A DNA stretch of 64,000 nt from Guptibacillus hwajinpoensis (GTDB lineage Bacteria > Bacillota > Bacilli > Bacillales > Bacillaceae_O): positions 1 through 64,000 of the forward strand of contig JAENYN010000001.1 of NCBI GenBank assembly GCA_016841765.1, given 5' to 3'. Positions within the stretch are counted from its first letter, which is position 1. Each line of letters begins with the position of its first letter. Shown piece after piece: positions 18,691-27,082 of this stretch. The position numbers were made by a program, and so were the translations under genes. The notes beneath the pieces were generated by a model. The model saw nothing but the letters and a program-made list of their open reading frames with translations, had not been told where the DNA came from and made no database searches.

Positions 18691-18719
18691 ATTATAACGG
18701 GTCCTGTATCCGTTTACAA
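18691..18719 (-). promoter_or_regulatory. Sigma-A promoter of the beta-glucan transporter operon
   Basis: On the minus strand, TTGTAA (18719-18714), a 17-base spacer and a perfect TATAAT (18696-18691). It is bracketed by operators at 18636 and 18750. Confidence 0.75.
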
Positions 18720-18749
18720 CGGTTTTCACAAATTTATCACGATTTTTCT

Positions 18750-18761
18750 AAACCGGTTTCG
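18750..18761. promoter_or_regulatory. LacI-type operator upstream of the promoter
   Basis: AAACCGGTTTCG lies about 30 bases upstream of the -35 box. Together with the downstream copies it could support repression by looping. Confidence 0.65.
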
Positions 18762-18831
18762 GAGTTGCCGGATCAACACTTTCCACATTGAGCGCTGTCC
18801 TGCCGGAGCTGTTGGTGTATTTTGGGAACCT

Positions 18832-21800
18832 TCAGTCCAGCTCACTTGCTCCCTTCACTTGCAGCACTACATTGTCGATGGTGATTTCATGTGCTTCCGC
18901 GAATTTGCCCATCAAAAACTTTAACGAGACGTTATCATCCGCACCCATCACCCATTCAAAATGGTACGAATTCATTTCATTGTCTAATGATACGATTTCA
19001 TCGAAATGGCGATGATAGGCTGCATTCTCGACTGTGAATTCCATATCCCTGGCTTCAGTCGAAAGCGCATCAAATGATAATTCATAGGTGACGCCTTTCG
19101 CCAAATTCAGGTTTCCCTGTTCCACAAGAACACTCCAAGTCTCACTTCCTGCATTCCGGATATTCACCTGCAGCGCCTCGTCTTGTACGGTAATGTCAGC
19201 GTTGGCATCGAAATGAACATATTTACCCCACGAGTCAAACCCTGCTGAAAAGTCGCCATTTTTTAATGGATACAAATCCACATCACTATAGTCAATATAC
19301 TCGGATGTCCGGATCAATTTAACGTTATCCAGATAGACGTCGCCTTCCTGGCCTCCCAGTTTGAACGTAATCTGGCTATATTCATCGCTCACGTCAACCG
19401 GCATCGTAAAGCTGACTGTATGCTGCGCCATCTGATCGGTCAAATTGATGGCAGCTGTTTCCGAGTAAATGGCAGAACCATCTTCGCTGATGAACTCGAC
19501 TTCGATTGTCCTGTCAGCAGTTGAGCGCGCATCAAACGTAAGCTCATAGTCGTTTCCTTTCAGCAGTTGAATGCCATTTTGCTTCACCTGGACGGCATCA
19601 GGGCTTTCTCCACCTTCGGCAACAGCAACCTTCAGCTCTCTTGTGCTTTCATCGACACTCATGTTTGCTGAAGCGGAATCTTCCACTTCCAAATCCCAGT
19701 AAGCCATGCGGGTCATATCACCCTGGTCAAATGTTCCGTTATAAATATGGTTGCCGTCTGGAAGCGGTGTTTTTGAAGCATTTTCCGGATTTTCCGGCGT
19801 CACCTCTTCAACCCGGACGTTTCCTATCCACACAGGTGCAGTCCCGTTGGCCCCCATATTGAATTCCAATCTTGCAGCTGTGTCTGTCTCTTGATTCAAT
19901 GTAAACGTGTATTCATATGACTGAAGCGCATCTGTCAGCTGTATGGTTTGTTCACCTGAATAGTTGGCGTAGTCTCTTTCCGCACCGCCTGAAACCTTGG
20001 TCATGATGTTCCGATTCGAATCTGATTTCGCATCGAAACTGACCTTATACGTACCGCCTTCGGCAATCGCGATTTTTTGGATCAGCTGCAGCGACCACAA
20101 GGCATTGCCAGCACTGGTGATTGCTGTCCGGGCATATGTCACGCCATCGACATCTTCTGTTGTGATGGCTCCATCCCCGCCAAAATCAGGCAAGTGGAGA
20201 AAATTCCAGTACATCGGGTCCATTGCTTTATCATTGGCATCCACAATTGTAATCGGTTCGGCAAATTCGTTGTCATAAATCAGGTTGCCATCTTCAATCG
20301 GAAGCTTGGCGCCATCCGGCAGCTCAGCTTTTTCGATGGCAGGCTCGACAGGCTCCTTATACGCTCTTCCAGTCAGTTCATAAGCCCGGACATAATCCAC
20401 TTCCATTTTACCCGGGAACTCAGTTGTAGCATCCGGATTCCCGCCATACCATCCGCCGACAGCAAGGTTCAGGATCATATAAAACTCCTGATCAAATGGA
20501 GCAGGGAATGAATACTTACTTGCCTGATTCGTCCCCTTACTGAACCAGTTGTCCAATGTTTGATACAGTTCACCGTCTACATACCAGCGGATCTCCCCTG
20601 GTTCCCATTCAATGCCGTACGTATGGAAACCGGTGATATCTTCCCCTTCAGGAAAATGATACTCACCGCTTTTATACGTGTTATTCGGATACACTTCACC
20701 ATAATGAATCGTTCCGCCAATTGTAGAAACATCTTTCCCGGCGGCTTCCATGATGTCAATTTCCCCTGATGCCGGCCAGCTGCCGTATACATCATCTTCC
20801 GGCATCATCCAAAAAGCAGGCCAGTATCCTTTACCAGCAGGCAATTTCATCCGCGCTTCGAATTTCCCATACTTTTTCGAAAACAAGTCTTTCGTCTTCA
20901 ACTTCGCAGATGTATAGTCATACGACCCAAATTCATCGGTAACAGGCGTCTCTTCCTTTTTGGCTTCAATGACCAGCTTTCCATCCTCAATATACGAATT
21001 TTCGGGGGAATCCGTATAATATTCCAGCTCATTGTTTCCCCAGCCAGGCGCAATCCCGTCGCCGTTTTCATCGACCATCCAGTTGCCGATGTCATACGAC
21101 CATTTTGACGAATCAATCTCATCGGTGATAAATTCATCCGACCAGACCAGATCCCAATCTGATTGAGTTTGCCCCGGTGTATACGTGACCACCCGATTAA
21201 GGCTTGAATCGATCGCCTGCACGTCATTTTGGAGCTTGTCCGCGATGTAAACGGTTCCATTTACAGCCACGTTTTTCAACACGATATTTCCGGGTGCCGC
21301 TCCTTCTGTTACAAATAAGTCACCCTTGATTGTTGTGTTCTGCAGCGTAATGTCCGAATGGTTAATAAGAGCATTTCCTTCAATCGTTTCGTCGGCATAT
21401 GTTCCTTCTTCGGAATAGAAGCCAGCGACTTGTTCATTAATAAGACGGATGGCATCAACCCGCTTCAACGGGGCATTTGAATCAGCCTGTTTGTCCCTGG
21501 CAATGGTGGCGCCTTCCGGAAATAAATAGTTGAGGATTTTCCAGGCCTCTCCCTTTTTAATGACAGCATTCTTTTCGGCATTGTCCCCAAATACAACATC
21601 CCAGTACCCGGCTGCTTTTGCAGTCTCAACGACATCAGCAGTCTGGCCGCCTCCATATCCGAAAAGATTATGGATGACTGCAGCGAACTCAGCCTTTGAC
21701 ATTGCAGCATTAGGATTATTGGCCATATTCTTAACACCTGAAAACAGGCCCCTGTCTTCCCACTTCTTGATCAGGGTATTGGCATCATTGCTGGTTTCTT

Positions 21801-21876
21801 TGGCGCTTGCTGCCGGCAAAACCACCCCTAAAACGAGCATGAAAACTAGTAAACTCATAACAACCTTTTTCACCAT
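18832..21876 (-). CDS. Secreted GH16 laminarinase with SLH-like and carbohydrate-binding modules
   Basis: Extracellular endo-beta-1,3-glucanase of 1014 residues. In order: signal peptide (residues 1-25, cleavage after AASA); three degenerate S-layer-homology-like repeats (about 30-155, e.g. MSKAEFAAVIHNLFGY); a short beta-repeat linker (165-215); the GH16 catalytic domain (about 240-500) with nucleophile E372, helper D374 and acid/base E377 in GEIDIME; then three CBM4/9-like beta-sandwich modules (about 530-690, 705-860, 870-1010), each opening with an N-x-x-Y/G-x-F pattern. It would cut laminarin or similar glucans at the cell surface and feed the ABC importer. It has its own leader with two operators at 21915 and 21979. 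Confidence 0.9.
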   Translation of the reverse strand: MVKKVVMSLLVFMLVLGVVLPAASAKETSNDANTLIKKWEDRGLFSGVKNMANNPNAAMSKAEFAAVIHNLFGYGGGQTADVVETAKAAGYWDVVFGDNAEKNAVIKKGEAWKILNYLFPEGATIARDKQADSNAPLKRVDAIRLINEQVAGFYSEEGTYADETIEGNALINHSDITLQNTTIKGDLFVTEGAAPGNIVLKNVAVNGTVYIADKLQNDVQAIDSSLNRVVTYTPGQTQSDWDLVWSDEFITDEIDSSKWSYDIGNWMVDENGDGIAPGWGNNELEYYTDSPENSYIEDGKLVIEAKKEETPVTDEFGSYDYTSAKLKTKDLFSKKYGKFEARMKLPAGKGYWPAFWMMPEDDVYGSWPASGEIDIMEAAGKDVSTIGGTIHYGEVYPNNTYKSGEYHFPEGEDITGFHTYGIEWEPGEIRWYVDGELYQTLDNWFSKGTNQASKYSFPAPFDQEFYMILNLAVGGWYGGNPDATTEFPGKMEVDYVRAYELTGRAYKEPVEPAIEKAELPDGAKLPIEDGNLIYDNEFAEPITIVDANDKAMDPMYWNFLHLPDFGGDGAITTEDVDGVTYARTAITSAGNALWSLQLIQKIAIAEGGTYKVSFDAKSDSNRNIMTKVSGGAERDYANYSGEQTIQLTDALQSYEYTFTLNQETDTAARLEFNMGANGTAPVWIGNVRVEEVTPENPENASKTPLPDGNHIYNGTFDQGDMTRMAYWDLEVEDSASANMSVDESTRELKVAVAEGGESPDAVQVKQNGIQLLKGNDYELTFDARSTADRTIEVEFISEDGSAIYSETAAINLTDQMAQHTVSFTMPVDVSDEYSQITFKLGGQEGDVYLDNVKLIRTSEYIDYSDVDLYPLKNGDFSAGFDSWGKYVHFDANADITVQDEALQVNIRNAGSETWSVLVEQGNLNLAKGVTYELSFDALSTEARDMEFTVENAAYHRHFDEIVSLDNEMNSYHFEWVMGADDNVSLKFLMGKFAEAHEITIDNVVLQVKGASELD

Positions 21877-21914
21877 CTTTAAACCTCCTTTAATGTACCT
21901 TGCCTGCGGAGTCC

Positions 21915-21928
21915 CGAAACCGGTTTCG
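21915..21928. promoter_or_regulatory. LacI-type operator upstream of the GH16 gene, copy 1
   Basis: CGAAACCGGTTTCG, a perfect 14-bp palindrome 39 bases before the GH16 start codon. Confidence 0.8.
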
Positions 21929-21978
21929 GTTTTGGCCGTGCTTTTTCCTGCTTCATGCGAATTAAGCAGGCATTTCGC

Positions 21979-21992
21979 GAAACCGGTTTCGT
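21979..21992. promoter_or_regulatory. LacI-type operator upstream of the GH16 gene, copy 2
   Basis: A second perfect CGAAACCGGTTTCG palindrome, 64 bases (six turns) from the first. Confidence 0.8.
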
Positions 21993-22184
21993 TTTGCTGT
22001 AAAAAGGACCTCTACCAAATGATATCCCAGCATGCGTTTAGAAAATCCCACCCCCAATGAAGCGTTATCGGATTTAATATACCATATTTTTCTTGTAGAT
22101 ACCATGAGTCCGAAAAACGAAATATGGCTGTTCAATGGAATGCCTGGAGAGTTTTATAGAATTAAAGCCAGTTAGAAGCACCAT

Positions 22185-22439
22185 GGCTATTCGTCCACTA
22201 AAAGGAGCTCGTTTCGCATAAAAAGGAACGCATCCGGCTATTTGTTCCCTAAAAAGAGCTCGCTTCGCAAAAAAGGGGACGCATCCGGCTATTCGTTCCC
22301 TAAAAGAGGCTTGCTTTACGAAAAAGGGAACGCATCCGGCTATTCGTTCCCTAAAAGGGGCTTTCTTCGCAAAAAAGGGGACGCATCTGGCTATTCGTCC
22401 ACTAAAAGGGGCTTTCTTCGCGAAAAAGGGAACGCATCA
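22185..22439. repeat. Tandem repeat, five units of 51 bp
   Basis: Five head-to-tail units, each starting GGCTATTCGT and ending AACGCATCC, with a variable middle (CTAAAAGGGGCTTKCTTCGC). Starts are 22185, 22236, 22287, 22338 and 22389. The unit is a multiple of three, so an apparent frame runs through, but there is no ribosome site and codon use is poor. Units 2-5 are closer to each other than to unit 1. The block lies in the gap between divergent GH16 and oxidase genes. Confidence 0.9.
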
Positions 22440-22457
22440 GCGCCGAGGAACATTCCC

Positions 22458-22499
22458 GATCGCCCCGCGGAAAGCGAATGCCTGCAGCGGAAAGGAACG
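22458..22499. repeat. Partial Bacillus intergenic repeat element
   Basis: CGCCCCGCGGAAAGCGAATG followed by CCTGCAGCGGAAAGGAACG is the right-hand end of the element seen in full at 42379-42503. It abuts the tandem repeat; 22500-22690 shows nothing else assignable. Confidence 0.55.
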
Positions 22500-22709
22500 G
22501 GCAACATCAGAAAAACAACGTTCCTTTCTTCCACAATACCCTCCTTTAGCTTAAAAAACTTCTTTGAAGATAAACATCCAACTATCTCAGCCACCACCCC
22601 AAACATGCATACTTTCTGCACAATCCCATGCTATATTACGATTACTACGGTAAAATAGCTTTTTACCAAACATTACTCCTAAAAAATATCATTCAAGAGG
22701 AAGGTTACG

Positions 22710-24203
22710 ATGACGAAATATGATAGAAGAACATTCCTTTCCAAATCGCTAAAAGGCGCAGCCGGGTTAGCGGCTGTTTCGATGATCCCTTTTGGCATCA
22801 GCAGATTCAATGACAACGGGAACATGGGCACAGGCATGGGAAACGGGACTGCTGTCAACAGCGGGAATGAAACGGCATTAACAGGAGAAGTCCCTTTGCC
22901 GATCCCCGCATTATTAGAAAATAAAAGCAAAGTCCCGAATAAAGCCGAGTTCCAATTAAATGCACAGATGGGCAGGACAGAATTCATCCAGGGAAAAGCG
23001 ACTGAAACCTTTGGATATAACGGCGACTATCTCGGTCCGGTGATCCGGGTAAGAAGAGGTGACGACGTTTCCATCAAGGTCAACAATAACCTGAATGAAG
23101 ATACCACTGTTCACTGGCACGGACTTGAGGTGAACGGCGAGTATGACGGCGGGCCGCATTCAATCATCAAGGCAGGCGGCACATGGAATCCGCGTTTCAC
23201 GATTGACCAGCCCGCAGCCACACTCTGGTACCACCCGCACCTGATGCATAAAACAGGTGAGCACGTTTATAAAGGCCTTGCCGGCTTATTTTATGTCGAT
23301 GATGATGTCTCCGACAGCCTGAGTATTCCAAATGAATATGGAGTCAACGATGTCCCGCTCGTCATTCAGGATAAAAAACTCGATGCAAACGGGCACTTTG
23401 AATACAGGTTAAGTATGCATGATGTCATGATGGGAATGCAGGGCGGCACGATCCTGGTCAACGGCGCCATCAACCCGTTCCTTGAAGTGCCGAAAGGAAA
23501 AATGCGCCTGCGGATACTGAACGGCTCGAACGCCAGAATCTATGAGCTATTCTTGAGCAATAACAAGAGCTTCCATCAAATAGCCAGTGATGGCGGATTG
23601 CTTGAAAAACCGGTAGAAATGACAGGGCTGTTAATAAGCCCGGGCGAACGGGCTGAAATTGTTGTCGACTTCAGTAAGTATGATGAAGGAGAAACGGTGG
23701 AACTGATCCACCAGGTATCTGAAGTGATGAAGTTCAAAGTGAAAGAACAAAACAGTAAGGATCAAAAACTTCCTGCCAAACTTGCTCCCATTGAAAAAAT
23801 CGATCCGTATAAAGCCGTCAAAGCGAGAAAGTTTGTCATGCAGGGAATGGGCCGGAATGTCAACATCAACGGCAAGCAAATGGATATGGACCGGATCGAT
23901 GAGTACCTCGATCTGAATACAACCGAAATATGGGAAATCACCACCGAAGGCGGCGGGATGGGCGGCATGATGGGCGGAATGGCACATCCGTTCCATGCCC
24001 ACGGTGCTCAATTCCAGCTGCTCGAACGAAATGGCAACCCGCCACAGGCAAATGAAACCGGCTGGAAGGATACATTCCTCGTCTATCCAGGCGAAACCAT
24101 CCGGGTCATCGCCACTTTTAAGCATTCAGGATTATTTATGTACCACTGCCACATTCTTGAGCATGAAGATTCAGGGATGATGGGGCAGTTCAAAGTAGAG
24201 TGA
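22710..24203 (+). CDS. Tat-exported multicopper oxidase (CueO/CotA-like)
   Basis: Exported copper enzyme of 497 residues that would oxidise Cu(I), Mn(II) or phenolic substrates with O2. The N terminus has a twin-arginine signal (YDRRTFLSKSLKGAAGL). All four copper-ligand clusters are visible: HWHG (135-138), WYHPH (174-177), HPFHAHG (426-432) and HCHILEH (479-485) with axial Met M490. A methionine/glycine patch (GGGMGGMMGGM, about 413-424) precedes the third cluster, reminiscent of the Met-rich copper-binding region of CueO. It is a stand-alone gene with GAGGAAGG before the ATG and a terminator after it. Substrate is not decidable from sequence. Confidence 0.9.
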   Translation: MTKYDRRTFLSKSLKGAAGLAAVSMIPFGISRFNDNGNMGTGMGNGTAVNSGNETALTGEVPLPIPALLENKSKVPNKAEFQLNAQMGRTEFIQGKATETFGYNGDYLGPVIRVRRGDDVSIKVNNNLNEDTTVHWHGLEVNGEYDGGPHSIIKAGGTWNPRFTIDQPAATLWYHPHLMHKTGEHVYKGLAGLFYVDDDVSDSLSIPNEYGVNDVPLVIQDKKLDANGHFEYRLSMHDVMMGMQGGTILVNGAINPFLEVPKGKMRLRILNGSNARIYELFLSNNKSFHQIASDGGLLEKPVEMTGLLISPGERAEIVVDFSKYDEGETVELIHQVSEVMKFKVKEQNSKDQKLPAKLAPIEKIDPYKAVKARKFVMQGMGRNVNINGKQMDMDRIDEYLDLNTTEIWEITTEGGGMGGMMGGMAHPFHAHGAQFQLLERNGNPPQANETGWKDTFLVYPGETIRVIATFKHSGLFMYHCHILEHEDSGMMGQFKVE

Positions 24204-24223
24204 TATTGATATTAGGAAAACAG

Positions 24224-24266
24224 AAACCGCCTGCCCGGGTTCAAAGCACCGGGGCATGCGGTTTTA
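24224..24266 (+). terminator. Terminator of the multicopper oxidase gene
   Basis: Interrupted stem AAACCGC-CTGCCCGG with CCGGGGCATGCGGTTTT, followed by T-rich sequence, 20 bases after the stop. Confidence 0.8.
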
Positions 24267-24398
24267 TTATAGGAGATTTTCAATTTTTCATCAGTGTGCT
24301 GACTTTGTTTAATCCGCATATACGTTTTTTCTATCAAGGGTAACATTAATTGTATAGTATAGAGAATGAAGTTGCCCGGAAACGGAAGGAGAACTGCA

Positions 24399-25352
24399 AT
24401 GGCCAATATGGAAAGGTTGCATGAACACATATCCATAGATCCAGATAAAGTGCAGCGTATTTTCAGCGATTATGATGGTCAACTGCACGTAAAAAAAATA
24501 AAACCGATCGTGACTGGCATGAGCACAAGCAATTATGAGGTCTTAACGAATAAAGGGCCATATTTATTAAAAATTTATCCTGACAACAATAATCATAGCA
24601 GCAAAGAAATTTCAGCTTACAAATATGCCCGCCCCATCATTCAAGTACCAGAGATTCACTACTGCAAGTCTGGTACGGGTTTGAACGAAAGCTACGCAAT
24701 CTTCCAATTCATTAACGGGCCAACACTTGACCAATACATCAAACAACAAGATGAATTCCCTGTCGGTGGAGCGAAGCAAATCGGCAGAATGCTCGGCTTA
24801 TTACATAACCGAGAGTATCCCCAGACGGCTCTGCTTGATGATCGATTAGAGGTTAACAAAGCATTAATGCCTTTTCATCAACAGTACGAATTTTATCTAA
24901 ATGGATTTCCAGGCAAGCATTTGGGCAAAGAATTCGCTGCGCAATTGATGGATTTCATCGATGGCAACTGGTATCTGGTAACAGCGATTGGGGAGAAAAA
25001 TGTTTTTTTGCATGGTGATCTCAATCCATCAAATATTCTGATCGACAGGAAGGGTTCGGCCTGGTTTATCGATTTCGAATATTGCTATGCGGGCCCTCGC
25101 TACAGCGATATCGGAAAATTAATTCGATCCAGAAAACAGAGAAAGTATGATAACGAAGAAGTATATAAAAAATTTGAAGACGGTTATAACTCAAAAGCGA
25201 AAGAGCTTCTGCCCGCGGAGTGGCTCAAGCTGTCAAGAATGGCGGATATCGCAACGATGCTGGCACTCATAAACAGAGAAACAATACCAGCCGGATGGGC
25301 CGAAGAAATCAAAAATGATTGCCGGACGACTATGCAACAGATCGAAAAATAA
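24399..25352 (+). CDS. Aminoglycoside phosphotransferase/choline kinase-fold kinase
   Basis: Cytoplasmic protein of 317 residues with the APH/homoserine kinase II fold, which transfers phosphate from ATP to a small hydroxylated molecule. Brenner-type catalytic motif is HGDLNPSNILID (about residue 207), followed by the metal-binding WFIDFEYCYAG. The N lobe has GMSTSNYEVLTNKGPYLLKIY. Start ATG at 24399 is preferred over 24366 because GGAAGGAG lies seven bases upstream. Spectinomycin- and homoserine-type kinases share this layout; the substrate cannot be told. It is a single-gene unit. Confidence 0.8.
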   Translation: MANMERLHEHISIDPDKVQRIFSDYDGQLHVKKIKPIVTGMSTSNYEVLTNKGPYLLKIYPDNNNHSSKEISAYKYARPIIQVPEIHYCKSGTGLNESYAIFQFINGPTLDQYIKQQDEFPVGGAKQIGRMLGLLHNREYPQTALLDDRLEVNKALMPFHQQYEFYLNGFPGKHLGKEFAAQLMDFIDGNWYLVTAIGEKNVFLHGDLNPSNILIDRKGSAWFIDFEYCYAGPRYSDIGKLIRSRKQRKYDNEEVYKKFEDGYNSKAKELLPAEWLKLSRMADIATMLALINRETIPAGWAEEIKNDCRTTMQQIEK

Positions 25353-25356
25353 TACA

Positions 25357-25401
25357 GGGACGGCCGATCGCTTACTCTTGAAGCGATAGAGCCGTCCTTT
25401 T
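25357..25401. terminator. Bidirectional terminator between convergent genes
   Basis: Stem AGGGACGGC / GCCGTCCTTTT with an inner ATCGCTT/AAGCGAT stem, between the kinase stop (25352) and the stop of the opposite gene (25404). Confidence 0.75.
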
Positions 25402-25403
25402 CA

Positions 25404-26321
25404 TTACTTTTCATAAATCTCTTTTCTAAACGTTTCCCCATTGCTATACTCCACTTCCAAAACGAGCCGCATGAAGTCGATCTTCCCACCCGGTGACTTG
25501 CGGTGAAAAACAGTGGGAGTGCCCGCTGGCTGACCAGCGCTCTCTTTTTCCTTATCGGAAACAAGTTCTTCTTTACCGGCCGCTGTCTCGTCCTTAAATT
25601 TAAGCAACGTCGCTTTTTCAAGCTCAGCCTTACTATCATTTTTTACGACAGCAACCGAAACATTATAACTATTGCGCTCAAGATGGACGTTGACATCCAA
25701 AGCCCCGTAATACCTCGTTCCGATTTCGCCAAGGTGGGCTGCTTCGACTTCACTGCTTTTAACCATTTCGCCGCTGGTTGAAGTGACATAATAGGAAATC
25801 TGGTTACGCTCCGTATCCGCCTTTCTCATCTCTTCATTTATGCTTCTTGCTTCCTCTGCTGCCATATTTCCGCCGTTTGAGATGGTCGTATAAAAAAGCC
25901 ACTCCGGCTCTATTTCAACATCAATAGGAAGGCTTACTTGAAATAATCCTTCTTGAGCTGCTGTTGCAGGAACGGAACGATACTCCTGTTCTTCCCCGAT
26001 TTTGTAATGGAAAACGACATCAGCGTTCTGCGGCAGCTCTTTTATTTGCCACTCAAAATTCACTACAGCCGAACCGCCGGCCGGGTCTCCCCCCTTCATA
26101 TCCATGCGGATCGGCGTAATCCAGCTTTGTTCCCTTTTAAAATCATCCAACATCATACTGACGGTGTTTGTTTGGCTGCTTATGTTGTTCATAAGCTGCA
26201 TCTGGTTATTGGATATTTGGTCCACCCTGTTTTTCATCTCGCTCATGCTTAGCATCAGGCTGATATTTATCAATAGACTGATTGCTAACACAGCGACGAC
26301 AACGATTTTTATGTACTTCAT
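25404..26321 (-). CDS. Uncharacterised membrane-anchored protein
   Basis: Protein of 305 residues that I do not recognise. One N-terminal membrane helix (residues 4-26, IKIVVVAVLAISLLINISLML) without a cleavage site is followed by a short polar heptad-like segment (28-60). The remainder is an extracellular beta-rich region with evenly spaced WQIKELPQNADVVFHYKIG and EPEWLFYTTISNGG stretches suggestive of Ig-like sandwiches. No catalytic motif or cysteine is seen. Start is supported by GGGAGGT six bases upstream. It is probably monocistronic, ending at the shared terminator. A surface or envelope role is inferred only from topology. Confidence 0.6.
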   Translation of the reverse strand: MKYIKIVVVAVLAISLLINISLMLSMSEMKNRVDQISNNQMQLMNNISSQTNTVSMMLDDFKREQSWITPIRMDMKGGDPAGGSAVVNFEWQIKELPQNADVVFHYKIGEEQEYRSVPATAAQEGLFQVSLPIDVEIEPEWLFYTTISNGGNMAAEEARSINEEMRKADTERNQISYYVTSTSGEMVKSSEVEAAHLGEIGTRYYGALDVNVHLERNSYNVSVAVVKNDSKAELEKATLLKFKDETAAGKEELVSDKEKESAGQPAGTPTVFHRKSPGGKIDFMRLVLEVEYSNGETFRKEIYEK

Positions 26322-26499
26322 AACTTACCTCCCATATTATTATTACGCTTTTTTTGAAGGGAAAGTTTCATTATTTCCATTTTACCGTAAAAGAACGATT
26401 CCTTGTCTTTTCTGCCGGCAAAAGACCAGCTCATAAAGGTAAAACAGATTTAGTTTCTTTTTGTCAAAAAAGCCGCAAATATCCAATACCTGCATTATC

Positions 26500-26952
26500 C
26501 TACTCATCCAAAAGCGCCTCCCTCCGCTTTCTCTCCAGCTCTTTCCGCCGCTTCTTCAGTTCCCTCTCATCAACTTCCCAATCCGCAATGACCCCTTTCA
26601 ATTCTCCAAAAGCCAGCAAATACTTATAAATTTCTTCCGAAAATATGCCGTCAGCGCCTTCCAATCTGTAGTAATCATAAAATTCATCAATCAAGTCATC
26701 GATTCTTTCAATCAGGTTCTTTTTACGGGGAAAGCCATATAGCCAGTATTTATACAAATCATCTTCATATCCTTTCATCCACTCGATATATTCAAACCGA
26801 ACCGCTTCGTAATCATCGATATACGGATGATACATATCATCGGGCAAGTCATCGTATTCCTCATAACAATCATCCGAGCAAAATAAGATTCCTTTGCTGT
26901 TTACCCGCCTTTCGATCCGCGGCTTTTTCCTGCAAATTTTGCACCTTTTCAT
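26500..26952 (-). CDS. Small protein with an N-terminal zinc-knuckle-like motif
   Basis: Unrecognised 150-residue acidic protein. The N terminus has two Cys pairs (CKIC at 4-7 and FCSDDC at 24-29) spaced like a treble-clef or MYND-like zinc knuckle. A Tyr/Asp-rich central part (YDDLPDDMYHPYIDDYE) and a highly charged C-terminal helix (ERELKKRRKELERKRREA) follow. AGGAGGG is correctly placed before the ATG, so translation is credible. Neighbours give no clue; divergent from the threonine dehydratase gene. Function unknown. Confidence 0.65.
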   Translation of the reverse strand: MKRCKICRKKPRIERRVNSKGILFCSDDCYEEYDDLPDDMYHPYIDDYEAVRFEYIEWMKGYEDDLYKYWLYGFPRKKNLIERIDDLIDEFYDYYRLEGADGIFSEEIYKYLLAFGELKGVIADWEVDERELKKRRKELERKRREALLDE

Positions 26953-27082
26953 TTTGGGACCCTCCTATTTCCTATTCCATTGCCAGCATACATACGGTAT
27001 TTTTGTTTTTCTACGCTTCATGAAACGTTGAAAACAAAGTCGTTTGGCCAAACTATGAACAGTATTAAAAAGGAGTGATCGG

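Noticed and set aside
22242-22658. An open frame of 138 codons running through the 51-bp repeats.
   Set aside because: It is a by-product of a repeat length divisible by three; no ribosome site, no conserved residues outside the repeat, and it continues into unrelated sequence.
26953-27082. A T-box leader before the threonine dehydratase gene.
   Set aside because: The 130-base gap has no T-box sequence block, specifier stem or terminator.
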